A stretch of 64,000 nt of DNA from Megamerina dolium (Eukaryota > Arthropoda > Insecta > Diptera > Megamerinidae), in assembly GCA_963854835.1 (NCBI GenBank), contig OY978525.1, forward strand, positions 46,819,196 through 46,883,195, given 5' to 3'. How positions within the stretch are numbered: the first letter of the stretch is position 1; every line of letters begins with the position of its first letter. Under the pieces are notes generated by a model. The model worked only from the letters and a program-made list of their open reading frames with translations, did not search any database and was not told where the DNA came from. The position numbers and the translations under genes are program-made. Of the stretch, positions 33,899 through 45,220 are shown piece after piece.

Positions 33899-34253
33899 AA
33901 AAAAAAATAAATAAATATTAAATCCCCAAAGGGCTCATTGGCCGAGCTTCTCTTCCATTACTATTGTGCGTCTTAAATTTTGGACAGTATTAGAAGGGAC
34001 TTACTTATTTTAGCCGGTTCCGAACGGCAGAACACTTGTGACATCACTTTTTCTGAGCTTTGTCACAGAGTTCTTTTAGAAGCTTTTTCATGGCAAGTTG
34101 TTACTGTCGGAAGAATTGCCAATTGCTTGCCGACAGGTGGGTACCATTCGAAAGAAAAATCTTATCGATATTAAATTTGTTATGCATCAGCCGGGGATTG
34201 AACCACGACCTACAGATCAGAAGGCGAGCACACTAACCACTGAGCTACGGCAC
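33899..34253 (-). repeat. tRNA-derived SINE, subfamily B, copy 1
   Basis: Reverse orientation. The head with A- and B-boxes is at 34253-34185 and the body runs to 33921, ending GGCTCATTGGCC-type sequence and an AT-rich (taaa)n tail at 33899-33920. GAACACGAA occurs on both sides (33887-33895 and about 34259-34267) and may be the target duplication. Confidence 0.88.
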
Positions 34254-34889
34254 ACACACGAACACGAACTCGCATATAATTTCCCTTTTACTTCCTTATA
34301 ATTTTCCTTTAGTTACTTAGCAACGCTGGTGGTATATAAGGTTATTCGTGAAATTTGTAAACGAAATAAAACAAGAAGCACTACTGCGAAATCTGTGGTT
34401 TTATTCGTTTATTTAAAATAAGTTTTAATTTGCACTTGCTTTATTTTGTTTATATTTACAATAATTTGACGTGTTGTTGAAATTTCCTAAACACATTCCA
34501 GTAGTCTATTCACAATAGTGCTGTTTTTTTACTTTCCAACACTATAACTCAGGTCGATTAAAATATAAGCCAGTTCAATTGAACTCGGTTAAAATAGACT
34601 ATGTCGCTTATTTTTGTTGTTGCTTTGCATACAGTTCGGCAAATAAGTCAGTGTTCTTTTGCAACTCGCGTGCAAAAGAATGCGGCTAATAATAACAAAT
34701 GAAGTTAACAAGACTACGGACAGTTGGTAAAACCAATGTTGCAAACACTCAAAGAAAATGAAAGTATACTTTTAGAGCAGTGCGTGCGTATTTCATTCTG
34801 GCGTATTTCCCGAGATCATGTCTCACATATTGTACATTTACACAGGTGGTTTGCAGCCATTCAGCTAGCCACTTAATCGACAACCTAGT
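34254..34889. other. LTR-like or flanking sequence, uncertain
   Basis: Contains tggtatataagg (34330) followed by cgaaataaaacaag (34360), which resembles an LTR promoter and poly(A) signal. No terminal TG..CA pair or primer site was found. The right arm of the inverted repeat lies at 34651-34685. Confidence 0.3.
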
Positions 34890-36115
34890 CGATTCGACAC
34901 TCTCAAGCGACCCAACAGTCCTACAGTGAACTTCCGAAAAGTAAGCACATATCACGTCAACGTTTCATATCGTGATAGCCCATTGTGCCGAAAATCACAT
35001 CCGCTTCGTCATTGTCCCGATTTTCTTACACTCGGTGAGAGATACAATATCGTAAGAAAACACACCCTGTGCACGCACTGCCTCGCGAACTCCCACGACC
35101 ACAGTAGCTGCAAGAGCATGTTCACGTGCTCGTTTTGCAGAAAACGATACCATTCCCTTCTTCACAAATTGGAAAACTAATCGAGCGGTTTTCGTGAAGC
35201 AACCCCTGTGCCTTCCGCTGGAATATCGTCTGGACGACGTTGTCAGTTGTTCACTTCCCAGATCCAAGCTGTCAATGCTGAAAATCATCGTACAGCTTTG
35301 GATACAGCAAAATGTTCAACAGCAGATTCCACAGTGCTCCTTGGAATAGCACTGGTACATAACCGAAATCAGAACAAAGCATTTAAAGACCGTGCCGTGA
35401 TCGACTCAGACTCCGGAGCGACCTTCATGTCAGACCGCTTACGTAGCTGGTTGCGCCTCCTTGTTACGGTAGTTACGGCACAACTTACGTAAAAAGCTCT
35501 CTGGTTTATGGTTGGCAGATGAAAATCTACACAGAACTTCCCCTGTGGATTTAATATTAAGAGCTGATATATACTCCTCACTACTACTCGAAGGAGTAAA
35601 AAATTGCATTTTTGGAAGTTTGATCGGACAAAATACCGTTTTTGAACGGATAGTTACTGGTCGTTACACGAACTCACAATTACATAGAGCATTTTCTTCA
35701 TTCCATACTGGAATAAGTTTCGTTAAACTTCCCTGTTCGTCTCACGATGCGCGAAGCACTACGGTTCGGACAAACTCACAATTGAAGAGAGAATACTTTG
35801 TGTGCATCAGTATAGAATTTGCAGCAACTGCTTGGCAACATCACATACCGTTGTAAAGTGCCACAACAAGTTTTCATTCCGTATCTGTGGAAAGCAACAT
35901 AATTCACTGCTTCACAGAGCACGGCATGACCCTATTCCTATTTTTCAGCGCTTCTCAACTCTCTCTCAAGCTGTAGAAAATAGATCTTACAGATCATGTA
36001 GAAAGCGAAAGCAGCCCCCGACCAGGATTTCTACAACCCGTAGTAATACATGCCTTACAACGGAACTCAGCGGAAAAGTGACTTCGGATCATCACTTCCC
36101 AAAGAAGTCTCGTTA
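34890..36115 (+). pseudogene. BEL/Pao retrotransposon gag-protease debris
   Basis: 34926-35180 has the BEL/Pao zinc-knuckle signature: CRKSHPLRHCPDFL, then LCTHCLANSHDHSSC and CSFCRKRYHSLLH. 35340-35500 resembles the following protease (LGIALVHNR, then AVIDSDSGATFMS, where DSGS is usual). A second, more decayed knuckle block at 35800-35925 (ICSNCLATSHTVVKC, then KQHNSLLH) suggests a duplicated or second copy. No RT, RNase H or integrase motif was seen. Confidence 0.72.
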
Positions 36116-36985
36116 ATTCGACGAGCGAAATGATTTACGAATATCAATGTAGTCGATCTCGCCAAATATTGGCCCCCAAAGATTACTCTCACGGAAATAT
36201 CGATTCGAGAATTGTGGTTCGGGCTTTTGAAGCCACACCCGCATCATTTAAACAATGTTCTTGAAGATTACATGATACTGACCGTCATACGTATCCCTCT
36301 CTTACTGCAGTTCTTTAAAACTGCACTCATCAAAGACATTAACGTCTACGAAGTATCAAAGCACATGTGCGCAGCCATAGTTTACCTGCGTATGAATAGG
36401 CTCAGGTGTGAACATCCCACTAATCAATACTTTCAGAACGAACCATCGTGACATCATAAACCCCGAACTTTCACATTATAGATTTGATTTTTCACATGCG
36501 CTACGATCCAATGAAGATAAATTTGTACGTACTGTATACCCGATTTTTCTCAGTAATTACCATTTATAGTGCCTTTTCAATTCTGTCGGGACTCTCACGG
36601 ACCGTTAGAGCAGCAAACGTTAAGAATTTGGAGACTCACTAATATATATTCTCACTATCCCGAAAACGTACTCAAAATATCTAATATGACTCGCATTTAT
36701 CTCAACTAAACAGTTGCCAATTAGATGCTTGGTAACTACGTTGACCCATATCCTGGGCATCTGGTCTACGACCAGCCCTTTTGGTTTTATACTCTCTATT
36801 AAACCTATCCATCTACGATGGAAAGAAAAAGTAGTTTTAAGAAACCACAAAGTTTACAGTTTGGAAACCCTCAAAAACTGAACTGCTAGATTACTACTCT
36901 AAGCGTAGACGTGATCACAAAAGTTATCTCACTTTGAGGAGATACATCTCATCTGTCAACGATCAACGTTCGTTCCGGTATCTGC
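36116..36985. other. Unassigned intronic sequence
   Basis: No domain, repeat or RNA recognised. Some of it could be further decayed BEL/Pao sequence. Confidence 0.4.
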
Positions 36986-38399
36986 AATCAACAGCCACAA
37001 TCAACACTTCACCGAAAAACGCTGCCACATCGCATCAAGTTCACCACATCAACTGTTTAAATATTGTGTTTTTAAAATGCCAGGCAAAAGGTTATCGGCT
37101 GAAGTGGTTCAGCTTATATACTACAATCGCCAATTGGGAGAAAATGTGGAGAAGTTATCAGAAATGTTCTCTGTAACATGTAAGACAATTTATAATGTTT
37201 TAAATCTTTCTGAAATTGAGGATAGATTGGAGCCAATGTGTGGAGGTGGCCCAAAGCTCAAAATTACTTATCGGGCAGAGCGCTTAATGATGAGGGAACT
37301 GCACAAAAATCCACAAATTTCGACCAGAACGCTTGCGGAGAAACTCAAGGAAGAGTGTGGTATAGTGCTTTCCCATGAAACTGTACGACAGGCGATACTG
37401 AAAAACAAATACTCATCAAGAGTTGCTCGTAAGAAGCCGCTGCTATCAGCACAAAATATTGAAAGACGTTTCTCCTTCGCCTCAAGGCTCATTTCTCAAC
37501 CTGATGAATATTGGGACGACGTAATATTATGTGGCGAAACAAAAATGATGTTGTATTGCAACGATGGACCGACCAGAGTGTGGCGCAACAGCTTTAGAAA
37601 ATCGACACATAATTCCTACTGTTAAAATTGGAAAAATGTTCATTATGATTTGGGGATGTATCTCAAGCAGAGGAGTATGAGAATTAGCTTTTATAGAATC
37701 AACCATGGACGCACAACATTATTTAGGCATTTTGAAGTCATTTAATCAGTAGTGCAAAAAAAATGTGGGTTCATCAGAGAGGGCAAACCGCATTTCAAAT
37801 TTTATCAAGATAATGACACAAAGCATAAGGCGAGTAGGGTGCGACTGTGGCTTCTTTATAATTGCGGTAAAGTTATGGATACACCAGCCCAAAGTCCAGA
37901 CCTTAACCCTATTGAAAATCTGTGGGTCTACTTAAAGAAAAAGTGGCTAAAAAGCAACCTAAAAACCGTACAGCACTTAAAACTGCTATACTGGAAGAGT
38001 GGCAAAATATACCGAGCAATTATGGCCTAAAAAAGTTGGTTTATTTTATGAATAAACGGCTACAATCCATGATATATGCTAAAGGTGGCCATACTAAATA
38101 CTAAATATTTTACTTGATCAAATTTTAACTAATAAATAAATTTTAACTAATAAAAAGACTTGGTATCGTTTGTGAAGAGTTTCTTGACACTTATAAAACT
38201 GAGTAAAATTTCTTTTTGTTGTATTATTCTTTTCTTTTGCGTAGAACTTGCAATTTTTTTTATGAATCTTTTATAAATACTGTAAATATCTGTAACTAAT
38301 TAAAAAAAGTTTTGTATATGGAAATAAAAGTTAATATTTTTGGCTAAGAAAGTTGAAAATTTGAATTTTTTTTCAATATGTAAACTCATTCTTGACATA

Positions 38400-38402
<3 letters not shown>
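36986..38402 (+). mobile_element. Tc1-like element, 5' end missing
   Basis: The transposase is on the plus strand. The 3' terminal repeat ends TTCTTGACATACTG at 38402, followed by TA. A related TTCTTGACACTT at about 38183 may be the inner repeat of an IR/DR terminus. No matching 5' repeat is found before the gene. The same terminal sequence, in the opposite sense, starts at 63984. The 5' boundary given is approximate. Confidence 0.82.
37077..38104 (+). pseudogene. Tc1 transposase (DD34E) with Asp-to-Gly change
   Basis: It starts MPGKRLSAEVVQLIYYN with an HTH, then a second HTH region and RVARKKPLLSAQN. At the first catalytic position the sequence is ILCGETKM where DETK is normal, so Gly replaces Asp. 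A frameshift near 37595 and stops near 37669 and 37750 follow. The second Asp is in FYQDNDTKHKA, and the Glu in SPDLNPIENLW is 34 residues later. The end GGHTKY is typical. Confidence 0.85.
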
Positions 38403-38868
<466 letters not shown>

Positions 38869-39228
38869 ATGATCTTTGGACCTATTTGCGTTGGTGGCGA
38901 GTACCGAATAAGGTACAACCATGAGCTGTACGAGCTATATGCCGATATTGACATAGTAAAGCGCATCAAAATACAGCGGCTGCGCTGGCTAGGTCATGTC
39001 GAGCGAATGGAAGAACACGCTCCAGCTAAGAAGGTGTTATATTCGGAACCCGCTGGAGGACGGCGCAGAAGAGGAAGACCAAACCTCCGGTGGAAAGACC
39101 AAGTACTGGAGAGCCTGACGACTCTTGGAATTTCTAACTGGCGCCAGCTATCGAAGAACAGAGATGGCTGGCGAAACATGTTATTTTCGGCCTAAATCGA
39201 TATTCGGTTGTTATGGCCACATAAGTAA
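38869..39228 (+). pseudogene. RTE-like LINE 3' end
   Basis: The frame [15 protein letters not shown] to the stop at 39195 contains [11 protein letters not shown] and GRRRRGRPNLRW, the usual C-terminal motif of RTE/CR1-like ORF2. The short untranslated region ends in (taag)n. The longer copy at 50173-52339 (minus) has the same sequence with few differences. It is 5' truncated within (TA)n. Confidence 0.85.
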
Positions 39229-39277
39229 GTAAGTATATATAGATGTGTGTAGATATATATATGTGTATATATATGGG

Positions 39278-39334
<57 letters not shown>

Positions 39335-39337
39335 ATA

Positions 39338-39383
<46 letters not shown>
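39229..39383. repeat. (TA)n tract
   Basis: TA repeats with tg-containing variants, running from the RTE-like tail to the terminal repeat of the next Tc1 element. Confidence 0.95.
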
Positions 39384-39389
<6 letters not shown>

Positions 39390-39735
39390 GCGACAAAAGT
39401 CTACATACGGCGACCATTTCGGCTATCTGACATGTCCAAAAGCATAATGAAAAGAAGTAATGATGCAATTTTGTTTAAAATATGTTTTTATCATTACATA
39501 GCAAAAATTATTTTATTTCATTAAAAACTTAACAAGTTATTAACATAAAACGAAAAAAATTCAATGACAAAAGTCTACATACGGCGCGCATTCCACGCTT
39601 CTTTTTTGTTGTGTGTTGCGGCGCAATAACGGGAAAGTACCGCTAGTTACATTTTGCTGTTTTGCTTGGTAATAGACATACTTGGATTGCATTTAGTTGT
39701 ATTTTGGCTGTTTCCAGAAGTTCGTGTTTGTGACA

Positions 39736-40822
39736 ATGGCTTCCCGTAAAGAAATATCAATTGATTTGCGAAACTTAGTAGTAAAGTATAGAAATGAAAA
39801 CAAATCGTAAGGTGAAGCTTATTAAATTTAACAAAATCAACAGTTCAAACAATATTCAATAACTACAAAAAAACGAATAGTCTTGAAAATAAACCGCGTA
39901 GTGGTCGCCCAAAGAAGCTGAGTCGCAGAGATGTATCGTTCATTTTGAATGAAGTGGATCAAAATCCGAAAGTGGCAGGCACTAAGTTGGCCGCAGAGCT
40001 AGCAACTAGGTCAAATACAAATGTGCATCCACGAACAGTTCAAAGAGCCTTGAATAATAATGGGTTTCACAGCAGAACTCCGCGTAGGAAACCGTATATA
40101 AGTGAAAAATATCGCAAACTTCGTTTGGAATTCGCGCAAAAGCATTTAGACAAGGGAATTGATTTCTGGAAACGAGTATTATTTACAGATGAGTCAAAAT
40201 ATAATTTATTTGGAAGTGACGGTAGAGCCAAAATTTGGAGAAAACCAAATACCGCAATGAACCCGAAACACTTAGTTCCTACGGTGAAGCATGGCGGTGG
40301 GAGTGTAATGGTTTGGGGCGCTGTCGCTGCATCTGGAGTTGGAAATTTGGTATTTGTGGAGGGTAACATGGATCGCTTTCAATATAAATCTATTTTGAAA
40401 CATAACTTAAAAGCATCGGTTGATAAACTATGCCTTGGTGAGAGTTGGATCATCCAACAGGATAGCGATCTAAAACATACCGCCCACATCGTGACTGGCT
40501 GCTTTACTACGCTCCACGACAACTGTATTCACCTCCTCAAAGCCCAGACTTAAATATTATTGAACACGTTTGGGAGCTTTTGGAGCGGAAGATACGGAAA
40601 CATCACATTACTAGTGCCCTAGTACTAAAAGAGAAGCTGCAACAGGAATGGCAACAAATAACGGCCCTTGAAATCGAAAATTTAGTCGTTTCAATGCCCC
40701 GACGTTTGCAAGCAGTTATAGATGCTCAACCAAATATTAAACGACGACTTATTTTAACTTTTAGTGCCTTATCAAAGTATTTCCTTTTGATTTTCAAATC
40801 GTACGTAGACTTTTGTCATTGA
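39736..40822 (+). pseudogene. Tc1 transposase (DD34E), inactive
   Basis: It begins MASRKEISIDLRNLVVKYR, with a TAA and a small frameshift near 39808. The open part 39945-40553 carries TPRRKPYIS, LFTDESKYNLFGSDG (first Asp), KHGGGSVMVWGAVAASG and QQDSDLKHTA (second Asp). A one-base loss near 40490 shifts the frame. The continuation from about 40500 has PQSPDLNIIEHVWE with the Glu, and MPRRLQAVIDAQ near the end. Two lesions only. Confidence 0.88.
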
Positions 40823-40862
40823 ATTTTTTTCGTTTTATGTTAATAACTTGTTAAGTTTTTAA

Positions 40863-41693
40863 TTTTTTTTTTTTTTTTTTTGTTAGCTTATTTTTTTTTA
40901 TTGAATCTTTCTTAAATACAAGAAACTAACAATAAGTATTCAAATCTTACAAACTAAATAAAACTATGTGATATCCCCTACGTTCCATCACAATTTGGTG
41001 AGTCGCGAGATGTAGCAATTTTACAGCATATTCAGTGTGTCTTTTCTTTTTAATCGACGATGCCCCTTGCTCAGCAACAATTGCCTAGCAAGGGGATTCG
41101 GATGATTGTGTAATTTTTGAATGTAGCTTCTGCAGGACATTGCAACTTCCTCAGAAATTGTGGATACATTTAAATCTCGATGGATGTTAACGTTCCTCAT
41201 ATACCAAGGCGCGTTTACAATAATTCGCAGACACTTGGATTGTATTCGCTGCAATTTTTCGATATTAGAGGGAGATGCGGTGCCCCAAAACTGAATACCA
41301 TAAGTCCAGATTGGTTTCAGGATTGCCTTATATAATAGCACTTTGTATTCAAGATTCAACTTTGATCTTTTGTGTAACAGCCACCATAACTGATTCATTT
41401 TAAGCTTGATCTGAGTTTTCTTTGCCTCTATGTTATTTTTCCATGTCAGCCTTCTGTCGAGGTGAATACCCAAGTACTTTGTTGAGGAACATTGTGGAAC
41501 TGATTGGCCATTAATTTTAAGTGGGGGACATGTATCTAGCCTTAGCGTGAAGGTTACATGTACGCTCTTTGATTCATTGACTTTTATACGCCATTTTGCT
41601 AGCCAGATTTCGAGAGAATCGACATGAGTCTGCAGGAGTTTAGTAGCTTCTATGGGATTAGAGCGAGAGCACAATATTGCCGTATCATCAGCA
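40863..41693 (-). mobile_element. Jockey-type LINE, 5' truncated, with 10-bp target duplication
   Basis: The minus frame starts inside FADDTAIL and runs 217 codons: LAKWRIKVNESKSVHV, TKYLGIHLDRRLTW, LKPIWTYGIQFWG, IIVNAPWYMRN and an IHRDL motif. The poly(A) side is the T-run at 40863-40882. AAGTTTTTAA flanks it at 40853-40862 and 41694-41703. It interrupts the right arm of the Tc1 element, so it is the younger insertion. Confidence 0.92.
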
Positions 41694-41809
41694 AAGTTTT
41701 TAATGAAATAAGATAATTTTTGCTATGTCATAATAAAAACATATTTCATTATGCTTTTGGACATGTCAGATAGCAGAAATGGTCGCCGTACGTAGACTTT
41801 TGTCGCTCA

Positions 41810-41812
<3 letters not shown>

Positions 41813-41885
<73 letters not shown>

Positions 41886-41908
41886 ATATATGTATATGTA
41901 TATATATA

Positions 41909-41967
<59 letters not shown>
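41813..41967. repeat. (TA)n tract
   Basis: Lies between the Tc1 right terminus and the gypsy B 5' LTR, with a short tgtgtatatatgtatatg interruption. Confidence 0.95.
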
Positions 41968-41971
<4 letters not shown>

Positions 41972-42259
41972 GGATCCGACGGGCGAGCAACCCGGAGCGG
42001 ACATACTTATTAACATCAAATACAACCCTGACACAACATTATACACAGCTAAGACGCAACACTGACACGAACGAACGACAAAGGGGGCAGTTAAGAAATT
42101 GCCTTCGCATCGCGTACATACAATGTAAAAATCGTATCAATTAATCTACATAAATTATTCTAGATATTACTCTTTTCAATATTTTAATAAATTACCATAA
42201 TTCTAATGTAAAATATAACGCGGAGTTTGAATTGGCAGAACGTGGATGGGAATTCCACA
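41968..42259 (+). repeat. Gypsy B 5' LTR
   Basis: Starts TGTGGGATCC and ends ATTCCACA, with short inverted TGTGG..CCACA ends. Eight substitutions separate it from the 3' LTR, and there are no indels. Confidence 0.95.
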
Positions 42260-42263
42260 AAAT

Positions 42264-42281
42264 TGGTGTCAGAAGTGGGAT
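42264..42281 (+). other. Gypsy B primer-binding site
   Basis: TGGTGTCAGAAGTGGGAT lies four bases after the LTR and is complementary to the 3' end of insect tRNA-Leu plus CCA, the primer type known for mdg3/micropia/blastopia-like elements. Confidence 0.8.
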
Positions 42282-43685
42282 TTTACTTAAGAAAGCGCCT
42301 ACAAAGTGAACGAGGCAGAAGTGTGAACAAGAATTTCACAATGCGGTGTAATATGCGTTTGAACGGACATTGCATTTAAATAAGTTCCGAAAAGCGCCAT
42401 CAAGTGCGAACTGTGAAGGATTTTTAAAGGAAATTGAGTGAAGTGTGTTCAGAGTGAGGCAAAAAGGCTTAAAAATGCAAATGCCAATAGAGCGTGATCA
42501 CTAAATCTGAAAGTTATTGACAAAAAATGCATTGAAGCGAATGCACTAAGCAAGAAAGTGCAGTGGTCAAGTAATTTTGCAAGATACATACGTGCAAAAT
42601 CTTGAAAATTTTTTTCGATTGAAATTTGAAAACCGTTACGTTAAATTCAAATGGCCAAGCCAGCGCATCAAAGACGCGCACGATAGAGAGAAGCAGAACA
42701 ACGGTAGAAGCAATATGCGCAAGTAAACGTATACGCGCAGAAAACCAACAACGAGCAGCAGCAGTAGCGAATTTATCGGAAGAAGCGAGCGCAACTGCGC
42801 TAAAGTGATTGACGGCAGCGAAGCGCGCAGACTACAGCGAGGTAGAGAACGCGGCGACGTTACGTCTGTGAGAGCAGTGCAAGAGATCGAAGCGCGCAGA
42901 CTACAGCGAGGTAGAGAGCGTGGCAACGTTTGAGACTGCGGCGAGGGAGTATTTCGTACATGAGGCTGTGTAGAGATAAGTGGAAAAGTAGATTTTGTTG
43001 TTTTGCTAAAACGAAGTTGTTATCGTATTCTGCGGACTGTGCGAAAAGTGTCAAAGTATTGTTTTATGTTTTGTTGCATAAGAAGAGTTTGAATCAGAAG
43101 AAAACGGAGAGAAAAGTAAATGTCAGAATTGTTTTAGCGCATAGCAAAACAGAAAGCTAAGAAAATTACTTCGATTTCAATTAAATTCGCAGCAAAATGA
43201 AAATCAAAAATATCTAAAGAAGATTTATGCAAATTAAAGAAAGATTTTTCACATTAAATGTATTAAAATAGTATTAAAGAAGTATTTAATGAAATTTTAA
43301 ACAAAACGCACAGAGAATAAAGTGCAAAACGGAAGCAGAAAAAAGCAGTTCAAAATAAATTGAAAAGAAGTTGATGCAAGCAAAAGAAAATAAGTATAGA
43401 AACGAAAGGAATTGGAACGAAGTAAATGTAAACAAAAGAAATTTCCTAATTAGCATTTGAAGGCGAATATTTTGTTTTGGTTGCATTGACGTTTAGTATA
43501 GAAAATTTTGTAAAACCTGATTGATTGCTTGCGTATTTAAAGTTCAAGTGATCTGTTTTGAAAATTATATTTTGATTTAAACTATTGATTACTATATTTT
43601 TATTAAATATTCTGATTACTTTATTTTAATATCAAATCTATATAATCTTAATATTGAATTAAAACAATTTACATCGATAAAATAT
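42282..43685 (+). other. Gypsy B long leader
   Basis: About 1.4 kb between primer site and gag with no coding potential. It contains a tandem duplication near 42815-42925: two copies of a unit with gaagcgcgcagactacagcg and ggtagaga.cg. Confidence 0.75.
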
Positions 43686-44537
43686 TTGTACGACATTGAC
43701 CGTGACGAAATTCTTAGACTGAGAGTTGACGAACTGAAAGATAAATTGGGCGGTTTGGGGTTGGACACAAGCGGACTGAAATCGGACTTACAGCAAAGGT
43801 TGCTACAACATTTCGGCCTGAATGCTGAGCGTGCCGATGAAGGATCCGACTATGACGATGCAGCAAGTTTACACAGCGTGCGAGAGCCCACGGTCGAACG
43901 GTCTACATTCACTCTACGTGATATCGAAGATTCCATGACTTCATTTTCTGGATCGGGTCAGCCCAGCTTCGAACACTGGCTGGAGGATTTTGAACAAAAT
44001 GCGTTGGCAGTACGTTGGAGCGATTTGCAGAAATTTATATACAGCAAGCAGTTGCTCAAGGGTGCAGCTAAGATGTTTGTGCGCAGCAAAAATGGTTTAA
44101 GCAATTGGAGCTCACTAAAGCAAGCATTGCGCGAAGAATTTGGCACAGCTTTATCAACAATCGAAGTACATCGTATGCTGCGGAATCGACGAAAGAAGCA
44201 AGGAGAAGACCTTCGTGAAAACCTGTATAGCCTAATGGAAATTGCCAAGTCAATAAACTTGGATGACAGCAGTCTTATAGAGTATTTCATTGACGGAATT
44301 CCAGACGCAAAGGCCAACAAATCTAATCTGTACCAGGCGAAAAACATTCAAAGTTTGAAGGAGCAGATCTACATATATGAGAAAATAAGATCCAGCAAAC
44401 CTCAATACACGAATGCGAATCAATCTGAACCATCGTCATCAAACAAGGGGCAGAAAAATTCAAATTCAACGCAAAGAAATGCTATAACTGCGGTGATGTT
44501 GCACATTTCGCCTGCAATTGCCCGCAAAATCGCATGA
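43686..44537 (+). CDS. Gypsy B gag
   Basis: The open frame has 283 codons. The first 40 residues resemble a SAP motif (LRVDELKDKLGGLGLDTSG), then comes a capsid-like region, FEHWLEDFEQNALAVRW and REEFGTALSTIEVHRMLRNR, as in Ty3/gypsy gag. No ATG is found at the frame start (TTG at 43686), so initiation is unclear. It overlaps the next frame by four bases, and a -1 shift there would join gag to the zinc knuckle and protease. Gag would form the particle that houses reverse transcription. Confidence 0.78.
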   Translation: MYDIDRDEILRLRVDELKDKLGGLGLDTSGLKSDLQQRLLQHFGLNAERADEGSDYDDAASLHSVREPTVERSTFTLRDIEDSMTSFSGSGQPSFEHWLEDFEQNALAVRWSDLQKFIYSKQLLKGAAKMFVRSKNGLSNWSSLKQALREEFGTALSTIEVHRMLRNRRKKQGEDLRENLYSLMEIAKSINLDDSSLIEYFIDGIPDAKANKSNLYQAKNIQSLKEQIYIYEKIRSSKPQYTNANQSEPSSSNKGQKNSNSTQRNAITAVMLHISPAIARKIA

Positions 44538-45214
44538 AATGTTACAAATGTGGCAATGAAGGCCACCGAGCAGCAGACTGCAAAGTTGCAGAAAAGCCTG
44601 TCAAGGTCGAGGGTGGTAAAATTAACACAATGACTGACGGAGTTGCTGATACTAAACCAGCAAAGAGTACAAAAATAGGCAACTTGATTTTCAAAGACAT
44701 TTCATTTAATGGACATAATGTGTCGGCACTAATCGATACAGGATCTGATCTATGCCTGATGCGCTACGACACGCTCATGATGTTGCAACTGGATGTTACA
44801 TTGAGCAAAGAAAGACGACGTTTGGTAGGCATCGGCAAAAGCGAGCTTATAACTACTGGTAGCTTTACGATCAACGTTGTTGTGGATGGCATATCACTGG
44901 ATATCACTTTTCACGTAGCTAGAGAGCGAGATTTAGATTATGCCCTAGTTATCGGTAATAACTTTTTGAAGCAGGTCGATTTGGTTATGACTGAAGATAG
45001 CGCAGAGTTCAGACAAAAGGTAGCACAGGTAGCAACACCGGTTGAGAGAAATGTCGTGCAATTGACAGCGGCTGGAGGTGCGATTAAGAAAGTTCCAAGG
45101 GGTGCATATAGTGGCACAAGCAAAACAGTTTCGCGCAAGAACGCAGACGTGCGTGGTGGTGCCAAGGAGCACAAAGGTGTGACTGGAGAGTCACGTGAAC
45201 ACATCGAGATGTAA
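44534..45214 (+). CDS. Gypsy B CCHC knuckle and aspartic protease
   Basis: It starts with the zinc knuckle CYKCGNEGHRAADC. The preceding frame carries a damaged knuckle just upstream. The protease active site is ALIDTGSDLCLM near 44730, and the C-terminal motif ALVIGNNFL near 44944. A TAA at 45212 separates it from RT in the same frame; it probably arose by mutation, since the frame continues on both sides. Confidence 0.85.
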   Translation: MKCYKCGNEGHRAADCKVAEKPVKVEGGKINTMTDGVADTKPAKSTKIGNLIFKDISFNGHNVSALIDTGSDLCLMRYDTLMMLQLDVTLSKERRRLVGIGKSELITTGSFTINVVVDGISLDITFHVARERDLDYALVIGNNFLKQVDLVMTEDSAEFRQKVAQVATPVERNVVQLTAAGGAIKKVPRGAYSGTSKTVSRKNADVRGGAKEHKGVTGESREHIEM

Positions 45215-45220
45215 GAGGCG

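Larger units (their letters stand above)
39384..41812 (+). mobile_element. Tc1-like element with long IR/DR termini, holding a jockey insertion
   Basis: The outer repeats read AGTGAGCGACAAAAGTCTAC at 39385 and its complement ending CACTG at 41812. Arms of about 200 bp extend to 39590 and 40800. A second copy of the core ACAAAAGTCTACATACGGCG lies at the inner edge of each arm (39566 and about 40800-40818). The right arm is split by a jockey LINE (40863-41693). TA flanks both ends, within (TA)n tracts. Confidence 0.9.

Noticed and set aside
34254..34889. 5' LTR of the BEL/Pao debris
   Set aside because: TATA-like and AATAAA signals exist, but no TG..CA ends, primer site or second LTR were found; left as uncertain flanking sequence.
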